Shown here: positions 18,283-28,065 of the stretch, in pieces
Layout: each line of letters opens with the position of its first letter
Position numbering within the stretch: position 1 is the stretch's first letter
Source of the DNA: Actinoplanes lobatus
GTDB lineage: Bacteria; Actinomycetota; Actinomycetes; Mycobacteriales; Micromonosporaceae
Direction: 5' to 3'
Assembly: GCF_014205215.1 (NCBI RefSeq)
Contig: NZ_JACHNC010000001.1
Span: 1,183,001 to 1,247,000, forward strand
DNA length: 64,000 nucleotides
Position numbers and translations under genes: made by a program
Notes under the pieces: generated by a model
The model's input: only the letters and a program-made list of their open reading frames with translations
Database searches by the model: none
Told to the model about the DNA's origin: nothing

Positions 18283-18294
18283 TTCGGATCTCGC

Positions 18295-21200
18295 CTACTC
18301 GGCCGGGTTCGCCGGCTTCCGCGGCATCTTCAGCACCTCGAACTGGTCGGTCAGGCCGCGCAGCGCGGACTTCCCACCGGTCTCCGGGACCTCGTGCGCA
18401 CCGCCGCTGGAGTCCGGCGCCACACCGGCCGGCACCAGGTCGTCGACGGGCTTGTCGGCGGCGTGCTTCGGCTCACCGGCGGCCTGTCCCTTGATCAGCC
18501 GCTTCGCCTGCCGCTTGGCCCGGCTCTTCTCCTTCCGGTTCTCCACCATGGTGTAGAGGGTCGGCACCAGGATCAGGGTCAGCAGGGTCGAGCTGACCAG
18601 GCCGCCGATCACCACGATGGCCAGCGGCTGGGAGATGAATCCGCCCTCGCCGGTGAGGCCCAGCGCCATCGGGATGAGCGCGAAGATGGTGGCGATCGCG
18701 GTCATCAGGATCGGCCGCAGCCGGTGCCGGCCACCCTCGATCACCGCCTCCTGCACGCCGTACCCGGCGGCCCGGTAGTGGTTGATCAGGTCCATCAGCA
18801 CGATGGCGTTGGTCACCACGATGCCGACCAGCATGAGCACACCGATCAGGGCCGGCACGCCGAGCGCGGTGCCGGTGATCAGCAGCAGGATGATCGCGCC
18901 GGTCGCCGCGAACGGGATGGACACCAGCAGGATCACCGGCTGGATCAGGCTGCGGAAGGTGGCCACCATGATCACGAAGACGATCGCGATGGCGGCGAGC
19001 ACGGCCAGGCCGAGCTGCCCGAACGCCTCCTGCTGGTCGGCGCTGACGCCACCGACGGCCCACTCGGCGCCGGCCGGCAGGTCGAGCTCCTCCAGGGCGG
19101 CGGTCAGGTCCTGGTTGATCTCGGTGAGGTTGTCGCCGGTGACCGTGCCGGTCACGGTGACGGTACGGCTGCCGTCCACCCGGTTGATCTCGACCGCGCC
19201 GTCCACCTGCTTGACGTCGGCGACCTGGTCCAGCGGGACCACGCCGCGCGGGGTGGTGAGCGGAACGGCGCGCAGTGCGGCCGTGTCGGTGGGCGCCGTG
19301 CCGAACGAGATCACCACGTCCTGGGTGGTGCCGTCGACGTTGATCTGACCGGCCGGGGCGGACTGGAACAGCGCCGCCACGTTCTGGGCGATCTGCGCCT
19401 CGGTGAGGCCCACCTGCGCGGCGGCCTTGCGGTCCACCACCACGTCGAGACGCGGCACGCTCTCGGCGAGCGAGGTGTCGATGTCGGCGACCCCGGCCAC
19501 CCCGGCCATCGCGGTACGGACCTGCTCGGTGGCCGTGGTGAGGACCTCGTTGTCGGGGGCGGTCACCGAGACGGACAGCTGGCTGCTGCCGAGGCCGGAG
19601 CTCTCCTGACCGATCTTGATCTCACCGGCGCCGGACAGCGCGTCGAACTTCCTGTCCAGCTCGTCGGAGATCTCCGCGGCGTCCGCGTCCTCCTCCAGCG
19701 CCACGTTGTAGCTGGCGGTGCCGGCGCCGCCGCCACCCGCGAACGGGTTGGCCGAGCTGCCGCCGACGGTCACCTGGTACGTCTTGACGCCGTTCTGGTC
19801 GGCGAGGATCGCCTCGACCTGCTTGGCCGCCTCGTCGGTGGCCGCCAGGCTGGTGCCGGCCGGCATCTCCTGGCTGATCGTGATGCTGTCCTGCCCCGAC
19901 TCGTCGAGGAAGTTGGTCTCCAGCCGGGTGCTCAGGGCGAACGTGCCGATCAGCACCGCGATGCCGATGAGCACCGTGGTCCAGCGCTTCGTGGTGGCGA
20001 ACCGGATCACCGGCAGGTAGCCGCGCTGGAGCGGGCTGCGCAGCTCCTTCTCCTCGGCGGCCTTGCGGATCGCCTCGGTGTCGGCGCCGGCCGGCGGCGG
20101 CTTGAGGAACCAGTACGCCAGCACCGGCACGATCGTCAGCGACACCACGAGGGAGGCCAGCAGGGCCACCGTCACGGTGATCGCGAAGGACGAGAAGATC
20201 TGCCCGACCAGGCCGCCCACCAGGGCGATCGGCGCGAACACGGCGACCGTGGTGAGGGTCGAGGCGACCACCGCGCCGGCCACCTCACGAACCGCCGTGA
20301 GGATGGCGTGGACCTTCTCCTCGCCGTACTCGAGATGGCGTTTGATGTTCTCCAGGACGACGATCGAGTCGTCCACCACCCGGCCGATCGCGATGGTCAG
20401 CGCGCCCAGGGTGAGCAGGTTGAGGGTGTAGTCGCCGACCCAGAGCGCGATCAGCGCGATCAGCACGGACAGCGGGATGGACACCGCGGTCACCAGGGTG
20501 GACCGGACGCTCATCAGGAAGATCAGGATGACCACGACCGCCATCAGCAGGCCGAGCAGGCCCTCGGTGGTGAGGCTCTCGATCGAGCGCTCCACATACG
20601 GCGCCTGGTCGGTGATGACGGTCAGCGTCGCGCCGGACGCCTTCTCCAGGTCGAGCAGCATGTCCCGGACCTCGTGCGAGATGTCCACCGGGTTGCCGTC
20701 CGGCCGTGCGGTGACCGCGATGCCGAGGCTGTTCACCCCGTCGGTCCGGGTGTACGACTCCGCGGGCGGCAGCTTGCTCTCCACGGCGGCCACGTCACCG
20801 AGCCGCACCGGCCCGCGCGAACCGGTCAGGTAGACGTCCTTGAGCTGGTCGACGGTGGTGATCGGGGTGCCCACCTGCACGGTCAGCGACTTGTCGCCCT
20901 CGACCACGGTGCCGGCCGGGATGGAGACGCCGTTGGCCTGGAGCACCGTGGTGAGCGAGGCGGGGCTGACCCCGGCCGCGCCCATCTTCGCCATGTCCGG
21001 AGTGATCACCACTTCCAGGGCGCGGGCGCCGGTGACCTGGGTGTCGCGGACACCCTCGATGCCGTTGAGCTCGGGCACCACGGTCTCGTTGAGCGCGGCG
21101 AGCAGCTCGGCCTCGTCCTTGTCACCGGACGAGGCGGCCAGCACGATCGCCGGGATGTCGTCGGTGCCGCCCGCGAAGACGGTCGGGTCGACGTTCTCCG

Positions 21201-21561
21201 GCAGCTGCTGCTGGATCCGGTTCACCGAGGTGGTGACCTGGTTGACGGCGGACTCGATGTCCGTACCGAACTCGAAGAGCACGACGACGCTGGACACGTT
21301 CTCGCGCGAGGTCGAGGTCACGCTGTCGATGCCGTCGATGCCCTTGACCGCGTCCTCGATCGGCTTGGTCACCTGTTCCTCGACCGCTTCCGGCGAGGCT
21401 CCGGGCAACACCGCGCTCACGAACGCGGCGGGCAGCTCGATCGAGGGGAAGAGCTGCTGCTTGAGGGACGGGATGGCGTAGAGCCCGAAGCCGCTGATCA
21501 CGATGGCGATCAGGGCGACGAGACCTCGGTTGGCAAGACTTAACCGTGTCAGTGCTGACAT
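18295..21561 (-). CDS. RND-family efflux permease (AcrB/SwrC-like)
   Basis: Proton-driven exporter of 1088 residues with the HAE1-type layout: TM1, a large extracytoplasmic loop (about 40-335), TM2-6, a second loop (about 550-850) and TM7-12. The proton-relay aspartates lie in GRVVDDSIVVLENI (D397, D398). The TM10 position that is lysine in AcrB reads VTNAIVLMD, as in the Gram-positive SwrC/YerP group. No membrane-fusion protein or outer-membrane channel gene is nearby, as expected without an outer membrane. A glycine-rich patch (AGGGGAG) lies in loop 2 and the C-terminal tail is about 65 residues long. ATG 21561 follows a GGGGGAG site. It is divergent from a MarR regulator, the likely controller. 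Confidence 0.93.
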   Translation of the reverse strand: MSALTRLSLANRGLVALIAIVISGFGLYAIPSLKQQLFPSIELPAAFVSAVLPGASPEAVEEQVTKPIEDAVKGIDGIDSVTSTSRENVSSVVVLFEFGTDIESAVNQVTTSVNRIQQQLPENVDPTVFAGGTDDIPAIVLAASSGDKDEAELLAALNETVVPELNGIEGVRDTQVTGARALEVVITPDMAKMGAAGVSPASLTTVLQANGVSIPAGTVVEGDKSLTVQVGTPITTVDQLKDVYLTGSRGPVRLGDVAAVESKLPPAESYTRTDGVNSLGIAVTARPDGNPVDISHEVRDMLLDLEKASGATLTVITDQAPYVERSIESLTTEGLLGLLMAVVVILIFLMSVRSTLVTAVSIPLSVLIALIALWVGDYTLNLLTLGALTIAIGRVVDDSIVVLENIKRHLEYGEEKVHAILTAVREVAGAVVASTLTTVAVFAPIALVGGLVGQIFSSFAITVTVALLASLVVSLTIVPVLAYWFLKPPPAGADTEAIRKAAEEKELRSPLQRGYLPVIRFATTKRWTTVLIGIAVLIGTFALSTRLETNFLDESGQDSITISQEMPAGTSLAATDEAAKQVEAILADQNGVKTYQVTVGGSSANPFAGGGGAGTASYNVALEEDADAAEISDELDRKFDALSGAGEIKIGQESSGLGSSQLSVSVTAPDNEVLTTATEQVRTAMAGVAGVADIDTSLAESVPRLDVVVDRKAAAQVGLTEAQIAQNVAALFQSAPAGQINVDGTTQDVVISFGTAPTDTAALRAVPLTTPRGVVPLDQVADVKQVDGAVEINRVDGSRTVTVTGTVTGDNLTEINQDLTAALEELDLPAGAEWAVGGVSADQQEAFGQLGLAVLAAIAIVFVIMVATFRSLIQPVILLVSIPFAATGAIILLLITGTALGVPALIGVLMLVGIVVTNAIVLMDLINHYRAAGYGVQEAVIEGGRHRLRPILMTAIATIFALIPMALGLTGEGGFISQPLAIVVIGGLVSSTLLTLILVPTLYTMVENRKEKSRAKRQAKRLIKGQAAGEPKHAADKPVDDLVPAGVAPDSSGGAHEVPETGGKSALRGLTDQFEVLKMPRKPANPAE

Positions 21562-21702
21562 GGGGGCTCCCCCGAGAAAGGTTCGGTCGATACTGATAGT
21601 TTGCATGACGCGAACAAATGGTTTTCGCCGGGGTTCCACTGGTACCGTCCGAGGTCGGATGGACCCGTACCGGCCATCAGCACGTCACAAGAGGAGCACG
21701 CG
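21562..21702. promoter_or_regulatory. Divergent promoter region of the RND and marR genes
   Basis: 141-nt intergenic region that must hold promoters for both genes. It is less GC-rich than its surroundings around 21590-21630. A weak dyad TTTG...CAAA (21600-21618) could be part of a MarR site, but no strong palindrome is evident. Confidence 0.4.
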
Positions 21703-22161
21703 GTGGGCGAGAAGGAACAGCTCATCGCGGACATCATGGGCGCGCAGATCCGGATGGAGCACCTGTTCGCCGGAGACCGGTCGGATCCTCTCTTCTCCTC
21801 GCACCTGACCATGTCGCAGCTGAAGATCATGCTGCTGCTGGCCCGGCGCGGCACGATCGCCGGCGGCGAGCTGGCCCGGCTGGTCGGCGTGGGAGCGGCC
21901 GCGCTCAGCGGCATGATCGACCGGCTGGTCGTGCAGGAGCTGGTCACGCGCACGGAGGACGTGCACGATCGGCGGGTTCGCCGGATCGGGCTGACCAAGG
22001 CGGGCACCGAGCTCATCGACGGCATCATCACGGCGGGCGCGGCGAAACAGCGCGAGCTCCTCAGCCGTCTCTCAGCCGAGGAGCTCGCGATCGTCGCTCA
22101 AGCGATGGAACTGCTGCTCCGGGAGGCGGCCGCGTGCCCGCCCCCGGAGCCCGAGGACTAG
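21703..22161 (+). CDS. MarR-family transcriptional regulator
   Basis: Winged-helix repressor of 152 residues. The HTH spans [20 protein letters not shown] and the wing carries [14 protein letters not shown] with the family's D-x-R motif. GTG at 21703 is chosen because GAGGAG lies 6 nt upstream; the open frame extends 34 codons further without a ribosome-binding site. It is divergent from the RND gene, an arrangement in which the regulator usually represses both itself and the pump and is released by a phenolic or drug ligand. Its last four bases overlap the convergent thrC stop. Confidence 0.9.
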   Translation: MGEKEQLIADIMGAQIRMEHLFAGDRSDPLFSSHLTMSQLKIMLLLARRGTIAGGELARLVGVGAAALSGMIDRLVVQELVTRTEDVHDRRVRRIGLTKAGTELIDGIITAGAAKQRELLSRLSAEELAIVAQAMELLLREAAACPPPEPED

Positions 22162-23207
22162 GCCAGGTCCAGCGCCTTCGCCGCGATCAGCGCGTCGTTC
22201 GCGATGACGGTCGGCGACGGGGCGGTGGAGATCGCCCACTCCGGGTCCTTCAGGCCGTGCCCGGTCACCGTGCAGACCACCCGGGAACCGGCCGGGATCT
22301 TCCCGGCCTCCGCCTGCTGGAGCAGACCGGCCACGCTGGCCGCGCTGCCCAGCTCGACGAAGACACCCACCTCGCGGGCCAGCAGGCGGTACGCGTTCAG
22401 GATGTCCCGGTCGGTGACCGCCGAGATCAGGCCGCCCGAGGCGTCCCGCGCGTCCAGCGCCTTGGTCCAGCTGGCCGGGTTCCCGATCCGGATCGCGGTG
22501 GCGATCGTCGACGGATTCTCGACCACCTTGCCGTTCACGATCGGCGCGGCGCCCGAGGCCTGGAAGCCGTACATCTTCGGCAGCCGGGTGCTGTTCCCGG
22601 CCGCCCGGTCCTCCTGATAGCCCATCCAGTAAGCGGAGATGTTGCCGGCGTTGCCGACCGGCAGGCAGTGGATGTCCGGCGCGTCACCGAGCGCCTCGAC
22701 GATCTCGAAGGCGGCCGTCTTCTGGCCGTGCAGCCGGAAGATGTTCACCGAGTTGACCAGCGCGACCGGGTAGTCCTGGGACAGCTTCGAGGCGAGCGCC
22801 AGGCAGTCGTCGAAGTTGCCGTCCACCTGGAGCAGCCGGGCGCCGTGCACGAGCGCCTGGGCCAGCTTGCCCAGCGCGATCTTGCCCTGCGGCACGAGCA
22901 CCGCGCAGGTGATGCCGGCGCGGGCCGCGTACGCCGCCGCGGAGGCGCTGGTGTTGCCGGTCGAGGCGCAGATGATCGCCTTGGCGCCCTCCTCGACGGC
23001 CTTCGACACGGCCATCGTCATGCCCCGGTCCTTGAACGAACCGGTCGGGTTGGCGCCCTCCACCTTGAGGTAGACGTCGGCGCCCGTGCGCTGGGACAGC
23101 ACCGGCGCCGGCACCAGCGGGGTGTTCCCCTCGTGCAACGAGACCACCGGGGTGGCGTCGGTGACCGGCAGCCGGTCCCGGTACGCCTCGATCAAGCCCC
23201 GCCACAT
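22158..23207 (-). CDS. thrC: Threonine synthase
   Basis: PLP enzyme converting O-phosphohomoserine to threonine, 349 residues (short, plant/actinobacterial-type form). The Schiff-base lysine is K59 in [13 protein letters not shown], and the phosphate-binding loop lies around ASTGNTSAS. Start ATG 23207 gives [11 protein letters not shown], typical for actinobacterial ThrC; two further in-frame codons upstream are less likely. It sits downstream of hom with a VOC-family gene inserted between them. The downstream partner thrB is displaced by the efflux module. Confidence 0.97.
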   Translation of the reverse strand: MWRGLIEAYRDRLPVTDATPVVSLHEGNTPLVPAPVLSQRTGADVYLKVEGANPTGSFKDRGMTMAVSKAVEEGAKAIICASTGNTSASAAAYAARAGITCAVLVPQGKIALGKLAQALVHGARLLQVDGNFDDCLALASKLSQDYPVALVNSVNIFRLHGQKTAAFEIVEALGDAPDIHCLPVGNAGNISAYWMGYQEDRAAGNSTRLPKMYGFQASGAAPIVNGKVVENPSTIATAIRIGNPASWTKALDARDASGGLISAVTDRDILNAYRLLAREVGVFVELGSAASVAGLLQQAEAGKIPAGSRVVCTVTGHGLKDPEWAISTAPSPTVIANDALIAAKALDLA

Positions 23208-23253
23208 GGCCGTACTCCTCACTCGCGTGTCAATCTTCGGGAATTTCCGGCCA

Positions 23254-23622
23254 TTATTCAGGACGGTGGCAGACAGCCTCTACGTTGTTCCCGTCCGGGT
23301 CGCGAACGAAGGCGCCGTAGTAGTGCTCGTGGTACTCCGGGTGCAGGCCCGGCTCGTGCAGCACCTCGGCCCCGGCCTCGACCGCGGCCCGGAAGAAGGC
23401 GTCGACCGCGGACCGGTCGGCCGCGGCGAAGGCGATGTGGCTCTCGCGGAAACCCTCGCCCTCGTTGAACTCGCCGATCCAGAAATCCGCGTGGTCCGAG
23501 CCGTACCCGATCGCGACCTTGAAGTCCATCAGCCGGCTGCCGCCCAGCGGCGCCAGCACGGCGTCGTAGAAGGCGGCGCTGCGCGACAGATCGGCGCATT
23601 GGAACCCGACGTGGTCCAGCAT
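23254..23622 (-). CDS. VOC/glyoxalase-fold protein
   Basis: Protein of 122 residues with two beta-alpha-beta-beta-beta modules of the vicinal oxygen chelate fold. [36 protein letters not shown] and the final histidine region carry the expected metal-binding His/Glu positions (H4, H62, E115). Substrate is unknown; dioxygenase, lyase and drug-binding roles all occur in the family. The ATG shares one base with the hom stop (TGATG), so it is translationally coupled to hom. It precedes thrC by 46 nt, an unusual guest in the threonine operon. Confidence 0.82.
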   Translation of the reverse strand: MLDHVGFQCADLSRSAAFYDAVLAPLGGSRLMDFKVAIGYGSDHADFWIGEFNEGEGFRESHIAFAAADRSAVDAFFRAAVEAGAEVLHEPGLHPEYHEHYYGAFVRDPDGNNVEAVCHRPE

Positions 23623-24920
23623 CAGCCGGCCCCTCCCTCGACACGCAGCACACTGGCGATCGACCGGACGATGTCCAGCCGGGACAGCGAGTCCACGGTC
23701 GCGGCGAGGGCCGCGTCGGGCGCGCTGTGGGTGACGATCACCAGCTTCGCGTCGTCCGCCCGGCCGGACTGGCGGACCGTCGCGATGGACACCTCGTGCT
23801 GGGCGAACACCCCGGCCACGCTGGCCAGGACGCCCGGCTTCTCGGCCACGTCCAGGCTGATGTGGTAGCGGGTGAGCGACTCGCCGATCGGGCGGACCGT
23901 CAGCTTGGCGTAGTTGCTCTCGCTCGGCGCCCGGGCCCCGGTCAGCCGGTTGCGGGCCGCCGCCACGATGTCGCCGAGCACCGCGCTGGCGGTCGGGCGG
24001 CCACCCGCGCCGCGGCCGTAGAACATCAGCGGCCCGGCCGCCTCGGTCTCCACGAACACCGCGTTGAAGGCATCACCGACGCCGGCCAGCGGGTGGCTGA
24101 GCGGGATCATCGCCGGGTGCACCCGGACGCTCACCGAATCGGCGCCGCGCTGCGCGATGCAGAGCAGCTTGATGGTGCAGCCCATCTCCTTGGCGCTGGC
24201 CATGTCGCCGGCGGTCACCGCGGTCATGCCCTCACGGAACACGTCGGCGGCGGTGACCCGGGTGTGGAACGCCAGCGAGGCGAGGATGGCGGCCTTGGCG
24301 GCGGCGTCGAAGCCCTCCACGTCCGCGGTCGGGTCGGCTTCCGCGTACCCCAGCTCGGTGGCCTCCTCGAGGGCCTCGTTGAAGCCCGCGCCGGTGGCGG
24401 CCATCGAGGAGAGGATGAAGTTGGTCGTGCCGTTCACGATGCCGGTGACCGCGGTCACGCGGTCGCCGTGCAGCGACTCGCGCAGCGGGCGCAGCAGCGG
24501 GATCGCCCCGGCCACCGACGCCTCGTAGTAGAGATCGGCGCCGCCCTCGGCGGCGGCGTCGTGCAGCGCGCCGCCGTCCTCGGCGAGCAGCGCCTTGTTG
24601 GCCGTGATGACGCTCTTGCCGGCCCGGAGCGCCTCGACCAGCCAGGTCCGGGCGGGCTCGATGCCGCCGACGACCTCGATGACCACGTCCACGTCGTCGC
24701 GCTTGATCAGGCCGAGGGCGTCGGTCGTGAACAGCGACGGGTCGACCGGCAGGTCGCCGCGCTCACGGCCGGGACGCCGCACCGCGATGCCGGCGATTTC
24801 CAGAGGGGCGCCGATCCGGGCGGTCAGGTCCTCCTGCTGCTCGTGCAGCAGACGGACGACCTCGGAACCGACGATGCCGCACCCCAGCAGGGCGAGGCGG
24901 ACCGATTTGGCGGGGCTCAT
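23622..24920 (-). CDS. hom: Homoserine dehydrogenase
   Basis: NAD(P)-dependent reduction of aspartate semialdehyde to homoserine, 432 residues. The Rossmann motif GCGIVGSEV is at 13-21, ANKALLAEDG in the nucleotide-binding half, and the catalytic-domain signature GIVNGTTNFIL with ELGYAEADPTADVEG follows. An ACT domain occupies the last 85 residues (from RYHISLDVAEKPGVL), implying threonine feedback inhibition. ATG overlaps the lysA stop by ATGA. It is part of the argS-lysA-hom-VOC-thrC operon. Confidence 0.97.
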   Translation of the reverse strand: MSPAKSVRLALLGCGIVGSEVVRLLHEQQEDLTARIGAPLEIAGIAVRRPGRERGDLPVDPSLFTTDALGLIKRDDVDVVIEVVGGIEPARTWLVEALRAGKSVITANKALLAEDGGALHDAAAEGGADLYYEASVAGAIPLLRPLRESLHGDRVTAVTGIVNGTTNFILSSMAATGAGFNEALEEATELGYAEADPTADVEGFDAAAKAAILASLAFHTRVTAADVFREGMTAVTAGDMASAKEMGCTIKLLCIAQRGADSVSVRVHPAMIPLSHPLAGVGDAFNAVFVETEAAGPLMFYGRGAGGRPTASAVLGDIVAAARNRLTGARAPSESNYAKLTVRPIGESLTRYHISLDVAEKPGVLASVAGVFAQHEVSIATVRQSGRADDAKLVIVTHSAPDAALAATVDSLSRLDIVRSIASVLRVEGGAG

Positions 24921-26302
24921 CCAACATCCAATACAAGCAGGTCGTCCTCGGTCTCCCGCCGCACGATGACGCGTGCCGCGCCGTCGCGCACCGCCACCAC
25001 GGGTGGCCGAGGAACGTGGTTGTAGTTGCTGGCCATACTCCGGCAGTAGGCGCCGGTCCCGGGGACCGCAATAAGATCTCCGGGCTGCACGTCGGCGGGC
25101 AGGAATTCATCCTTCACGACGATGTCCCCGGACTCACAATGTTTTCCCACCACTCGGGCCAGCATAGGGGTCCCGGCGCTGCTGCGATTGGCGAGCGTGG
25201 CGGAATAGGAGGCGTCGTAAAGGGCGGTCCGGATGTTGTCGCTCATGCCGCCGTCGACACTCACGTAGGTCCGGATGCCATCGACGTCCTTGACCGTCCC
25301 CACCTCGTACAACGTGAAGACCGACGGGCCCACGACGGCCCGCCCCGGCTCGATCGACAGGTGCGGCTTGCGCAGCGACGCCAGCTCGCACTCGGACTCG
25401 ACGATCTTGTTGATCCGCTTCGCCAGGTCTCCAGGGGTCGACGGATCGTCCTGAGTGGTGTAAGCGATACCGAATCCACCGCCGAGGTCCAGCTCCGGCA
25501 GCTCCACGCCGCGCGCGTCCCGGATCTGCGCCTGGAGCTCCAGGATCCGCCGGGCGGCCACCTCGAACCCACTGGTGTCGAAGATCTGCGAGCCGATGTG
25601 CGAGTGCAGGCCGCGCAGGTCCAGCGCGCCCTCGTCGAGGATCTGCGCGGCGGCCGCGAACGCCGCCCCGCCGGCCAGCGAGAAGCCGAACTTCTGGTCC
25701 TCGTGCGCGGTCGCGATGAACTCGTGGGTGTGCGCCTCGACGCCGACGGTCACCCGGATCAGCACGCCGGGCCGCTTGTTCAGCTCGCCGGCCAGGGCGG
25801 TCAGGCGGTCGATCTCATGGAACGAGTCGACGATGATCCGGCCCACCCCGGCCTCCAGGGCCCGGCGCAGCTCGCTCTCCGACTTGTTGTTGCCGTGGAA
25901 GCCGATCCGCTCGGCCGGGAACCCGGCCGCCAGCGCCACCGCCAGCTCGCCACCGGAGCAGACGTCGAGGAAGAGCCCCTCCTCGTCGATGATCCGGACG
26001 ACGGCCTTGCAGATGAACGACTTGCCGGCGTAGTAGACGTCGGCCCCGGCGAAGGCGGCCGCGAAGTCCCGGCAGCGGGCCCGCAGATCGTCCTCGTCCA
26101 GCAGGTACGCCGGGGTGCCGTAGTCGGCGGCCAGGTCGAGGACGTTCACGCCGCCGATCTCCAGGGACCCGGCCGCGGTACGGTTCACGGTCCGCGGCCA
26201 CAGCTGCGGCACGAGGGCGTTCACGTCCTCCGGGCTACGCAGCCAGGCCGGCCCGCGGCTGCCGAGGTCACCGTGCAGGGCCCCGGCCTCGTGTGCGCGC
26301 AT
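24917..26302 (-). CDS. lysA: Diaminopimelate decarboxylase
   Basis: PLP enzyme (fold III) forming L-lysine from meso-diaminopimelate, 461 residues. The PLP lysine is K94 in YYAGKSFICK. LDLGGGFGIAY is the glycine-rich phosphate loop, and CESGD near the C-terminus supplies the active-site cysteine and substrate contact. Start 26302 is 3 nt after the argS stop. It is coupled to hom by an ATGA overlap, linking the lysine and threonine branches of the aspartate family. Confidence 0.97.
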   Translation of the reverse strand: MRAHEAGALHGDLGSRGPAWLRSPEDVNALVPQLWPRTVNRTAAGSLEIGGVNVLDLAADYGTPAYLLDEDDLRARCRDFAAAFAGADVYYAGKSFICKAVVRIIDEEGLFLDVCSGGELAVALAAGFPAERIGFHGNNKSESELRRALEAGVGRIIVDSFHEIDRLTALAGELNKRPGVLIRVTVGVEAHTHEFIATAHEDQKFGFSLAGGAAFAAAAQILDEGALDLRGLHSHIGSQIFDTSGFEVAARRILELQAQIRDARGVELPELDLGGGFGIAYTTQDDPSTPGDLAKRINKIVESECELASLRKPHLSIEPGRAVVGPSVFTLYEVGTVKDVDGIRTYVSVDGGMSDNIRTALYDASYSATLANRSSAGTPMLARVVGKHCESGDIVVKDEFLPADVQPGDLIAVPGTGAYCRSMASNYNHVPRPPVVAVRDGAARVIVRRETEDDLLVLDVG

Positions 26303-26305
26303 GCT

Positions 26306-27979
26306 CTACATCCTCTCCGGCGCGGAGACCCCGAGGAGGGCCAACCCGTTGGCGATCACCGTACGAGTGGCGTCGTTGAGCCACAGCCGGGCACGGTGTC
26401 CGTCGGTGACCGGGTCGTCGGCGTTCTTGGGCGTGATCCGGCAGGCCGGCTCATCGTAGAAGCGGTGGTAGGCGCCGGCGATCTTCTCCAGCAGCCGGGC
26501 GACATGGTGCGGCTCCCGGTGCTCGGCCGCGAAGGCGACGGTCTCCGGGTACTCGCCGAGCGTCTTGAGGAGCTCGTTGTCCTTCTCGTTGTCGAGCAGG
26601 TCGGCACGGAAGTCGCCGGGCTCGCCGCGGGTCACACCCAGCGACTCCGCCTGCCGGGCGGCGCTGGCCGTCCGGGCCGCGACGTACTGCACGTAGTACA
26701 CCGGGTTCTCCCGGCTGGCCCGGGTCCACAGGTCGATGTCGATGTCGATCGGGGAGTCCGAGGAGTAGCGGGCCAGCGCGTACCGGGTGGCGTCGACGCC
26801 CAGCGCCTCGACGAAGTCCTCCAGGGTGACCACGGTCCCGGCCCGCTTGCTCATCCGCACCGGCTCGCCGTCACGGACCAGGTTGACCATCTGGCCGATC
26901 AGGATCTCCAGGTTCTTCGCCGGGTCGTCGCCGAAGCACGCGGACATCGCCTTCATCCGGCCGATGTAGCCGTGGTGGTCGGCGCCCAGCATGATCACGA
27001 CCCGCTCGAAGCCGCGCTTGCGCTTGTCCAGGTAGTAGGCGCAGTCGGCGGCGAAGTACGTCCAGTCGCCGTCGGACTTGCGCAGCACCCGGTCCTTGTC
27101 GTCACCGAAGTCGGTGGTGCGCAGCCAGGTCGCGCCGTCCTGCTCGAAGATGTGCCCCTGCTCGCGCAGCCGGTCCAGGGCCTCCTGGAGCTCGCCGCGG
27201 TCGTGCAGGTCCTTCTCGTTGAAGTAGGTGTCGAAGTGCACGCCGAACTCGGTCAGCGACTTCTTGATCTCGGCGAACATCAGGTCGACGCCGACCCGCC
27301 GGAAGGTCTCCTGCGCGGCCTCCGGATCCTGGGACAGCACCTCCGGCTCGACCTTGACCACGTCGGCCGCGATCTCGGCGATGTAGGCGCCGCCGTAGCC
27401 GTCCTCCGGCGCCGCCTCGCCCTTGGCGGCGGCCAGCAGCGAGCGGGCGAACCGGTCGATCTGCGAGCCGGCGTCGTTGAAGTAGTACTCCGTGCCGACG
27501 TCGGCGCCGGCGGTGCGCAGCACCCGGGAGAGGGCGTCGCCCACGGCGGCCCAGCGGACCCCGCCGATGTGCACCGGACCGGTCGGGTTGGCCGACACGA
27601 ACTCCAGGTTGACACGCTCTCCGGCGAGCCGGTCGGTACGCCCGTAGGCTGAACCGGCGAGCACGATGTCGCGGGCCAGCACGCCGGCCGCGGCGGCGTC
27701 GAGCCGGATGTTCAGGAAGCCGGGACCCGCGATCTCCACCGATTTGACGCCGTCCCGGCGGCCCAGCTCCTCGGCCAGCGCCGCGGCCAGCTCACGTGGG
27801 GCGACCCCGACCTTCTTGCCCAGTTGGAGGGCGAGCGTCGAGGCGTAGTCGCCGTGCTCGGGGTTACGTGGCCGCTCCATCGTCGTCGTGGCGGGCAGCG
27901 CGCCGACGTCGAGTCCACGCGTCTCGAAAACGGCACGAGCGGCTGAGAGAACCGTGTCAGCAAGGTTGGCGGGAGTCAC
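26306..27979 (-). CDS. argS: Arginyl-tRNA synthetase
   Basis: Class I synthetase charging tRNA-Arg, 557 residues. An N-terminal Add-1 domain is followed by [14 protein letters not shown] (HIGH equivalent at 137-140) and the KMSK equivalent RMSKRAGT near 375. The C-terminal DALR anticodon-binding domain contains the [12 protein letters not shown] segment. It is the first gene of the lysA-hom-thrC operon; 86 nt separate it from the divergent DUF3105 gene. A tRNA-Arg gene lies 1.6 kb away. Confidence 0.98.
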   Translation of the reverse strand: MTPANLADTVLSAARAVFETRGLDVGALPATTTMERPRNPEHGDYASTLALQLGKKVGVAPRELAAALAEELGRRDGVKSVEIAGPGFLNIRLDAAAAGVLARDIVLAGSAYGRTDRLAGERVNLEFVSANPTGPVHIGGVRWAAVGDALSRVLRTAGADVGTEYYFNDAGSQIDRFARSLLAAAKGEAAPEDGYGGAYIAEIAADVVKVEPEVLSQDPEAAQETFRRVGVDLMFAEIKKSLTEFGVHFDTYFNEKDLHDRGELQEALDRLREQGHIFEQDGATWLRTTDFGDDKDRVLRKSDGDWTYFAADCAYYLDKRKRGFERVVIMLGADHHGYIGRMKAMSACFGDDPAKNLEILIGQMVNLVRDGEPVRMSKRAGTVVTLEDFVEALGVDATRYALARYSSDSPIDIDIDLWTRASRENPVYYVQYVAARTASAARQAESLGVTRGEPGDFRADLLDNEKDNELLKTLGEYPETVAFAAEHREPHHVARLLEKIAGAYHRFYDEPACRITPKNADDPVTDGHRARLWLNDATRTVIANGLALLGVSAPERM

Positions 27980-28065
27980 TCAACCATGCTATCGGGGGTA
28001 GACTTCGTCGTTCGGCGGCCACCCGAGCCCCGCCCCTCCCCATTCAGACGAATCGACGAGGCACG

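Noticed and set aside
17272..21543. A 1400-codon open frame on the plus strand opposite the RND and MFS genes
   Set aside because: Highly biased composition (Gln, His, Arg, Gly) and exact antisense position show it is a GC-skew shadow of real minus-strand genes. The same applies to other long antisense frames, for example opposite prfA, argS, lysA and hom.
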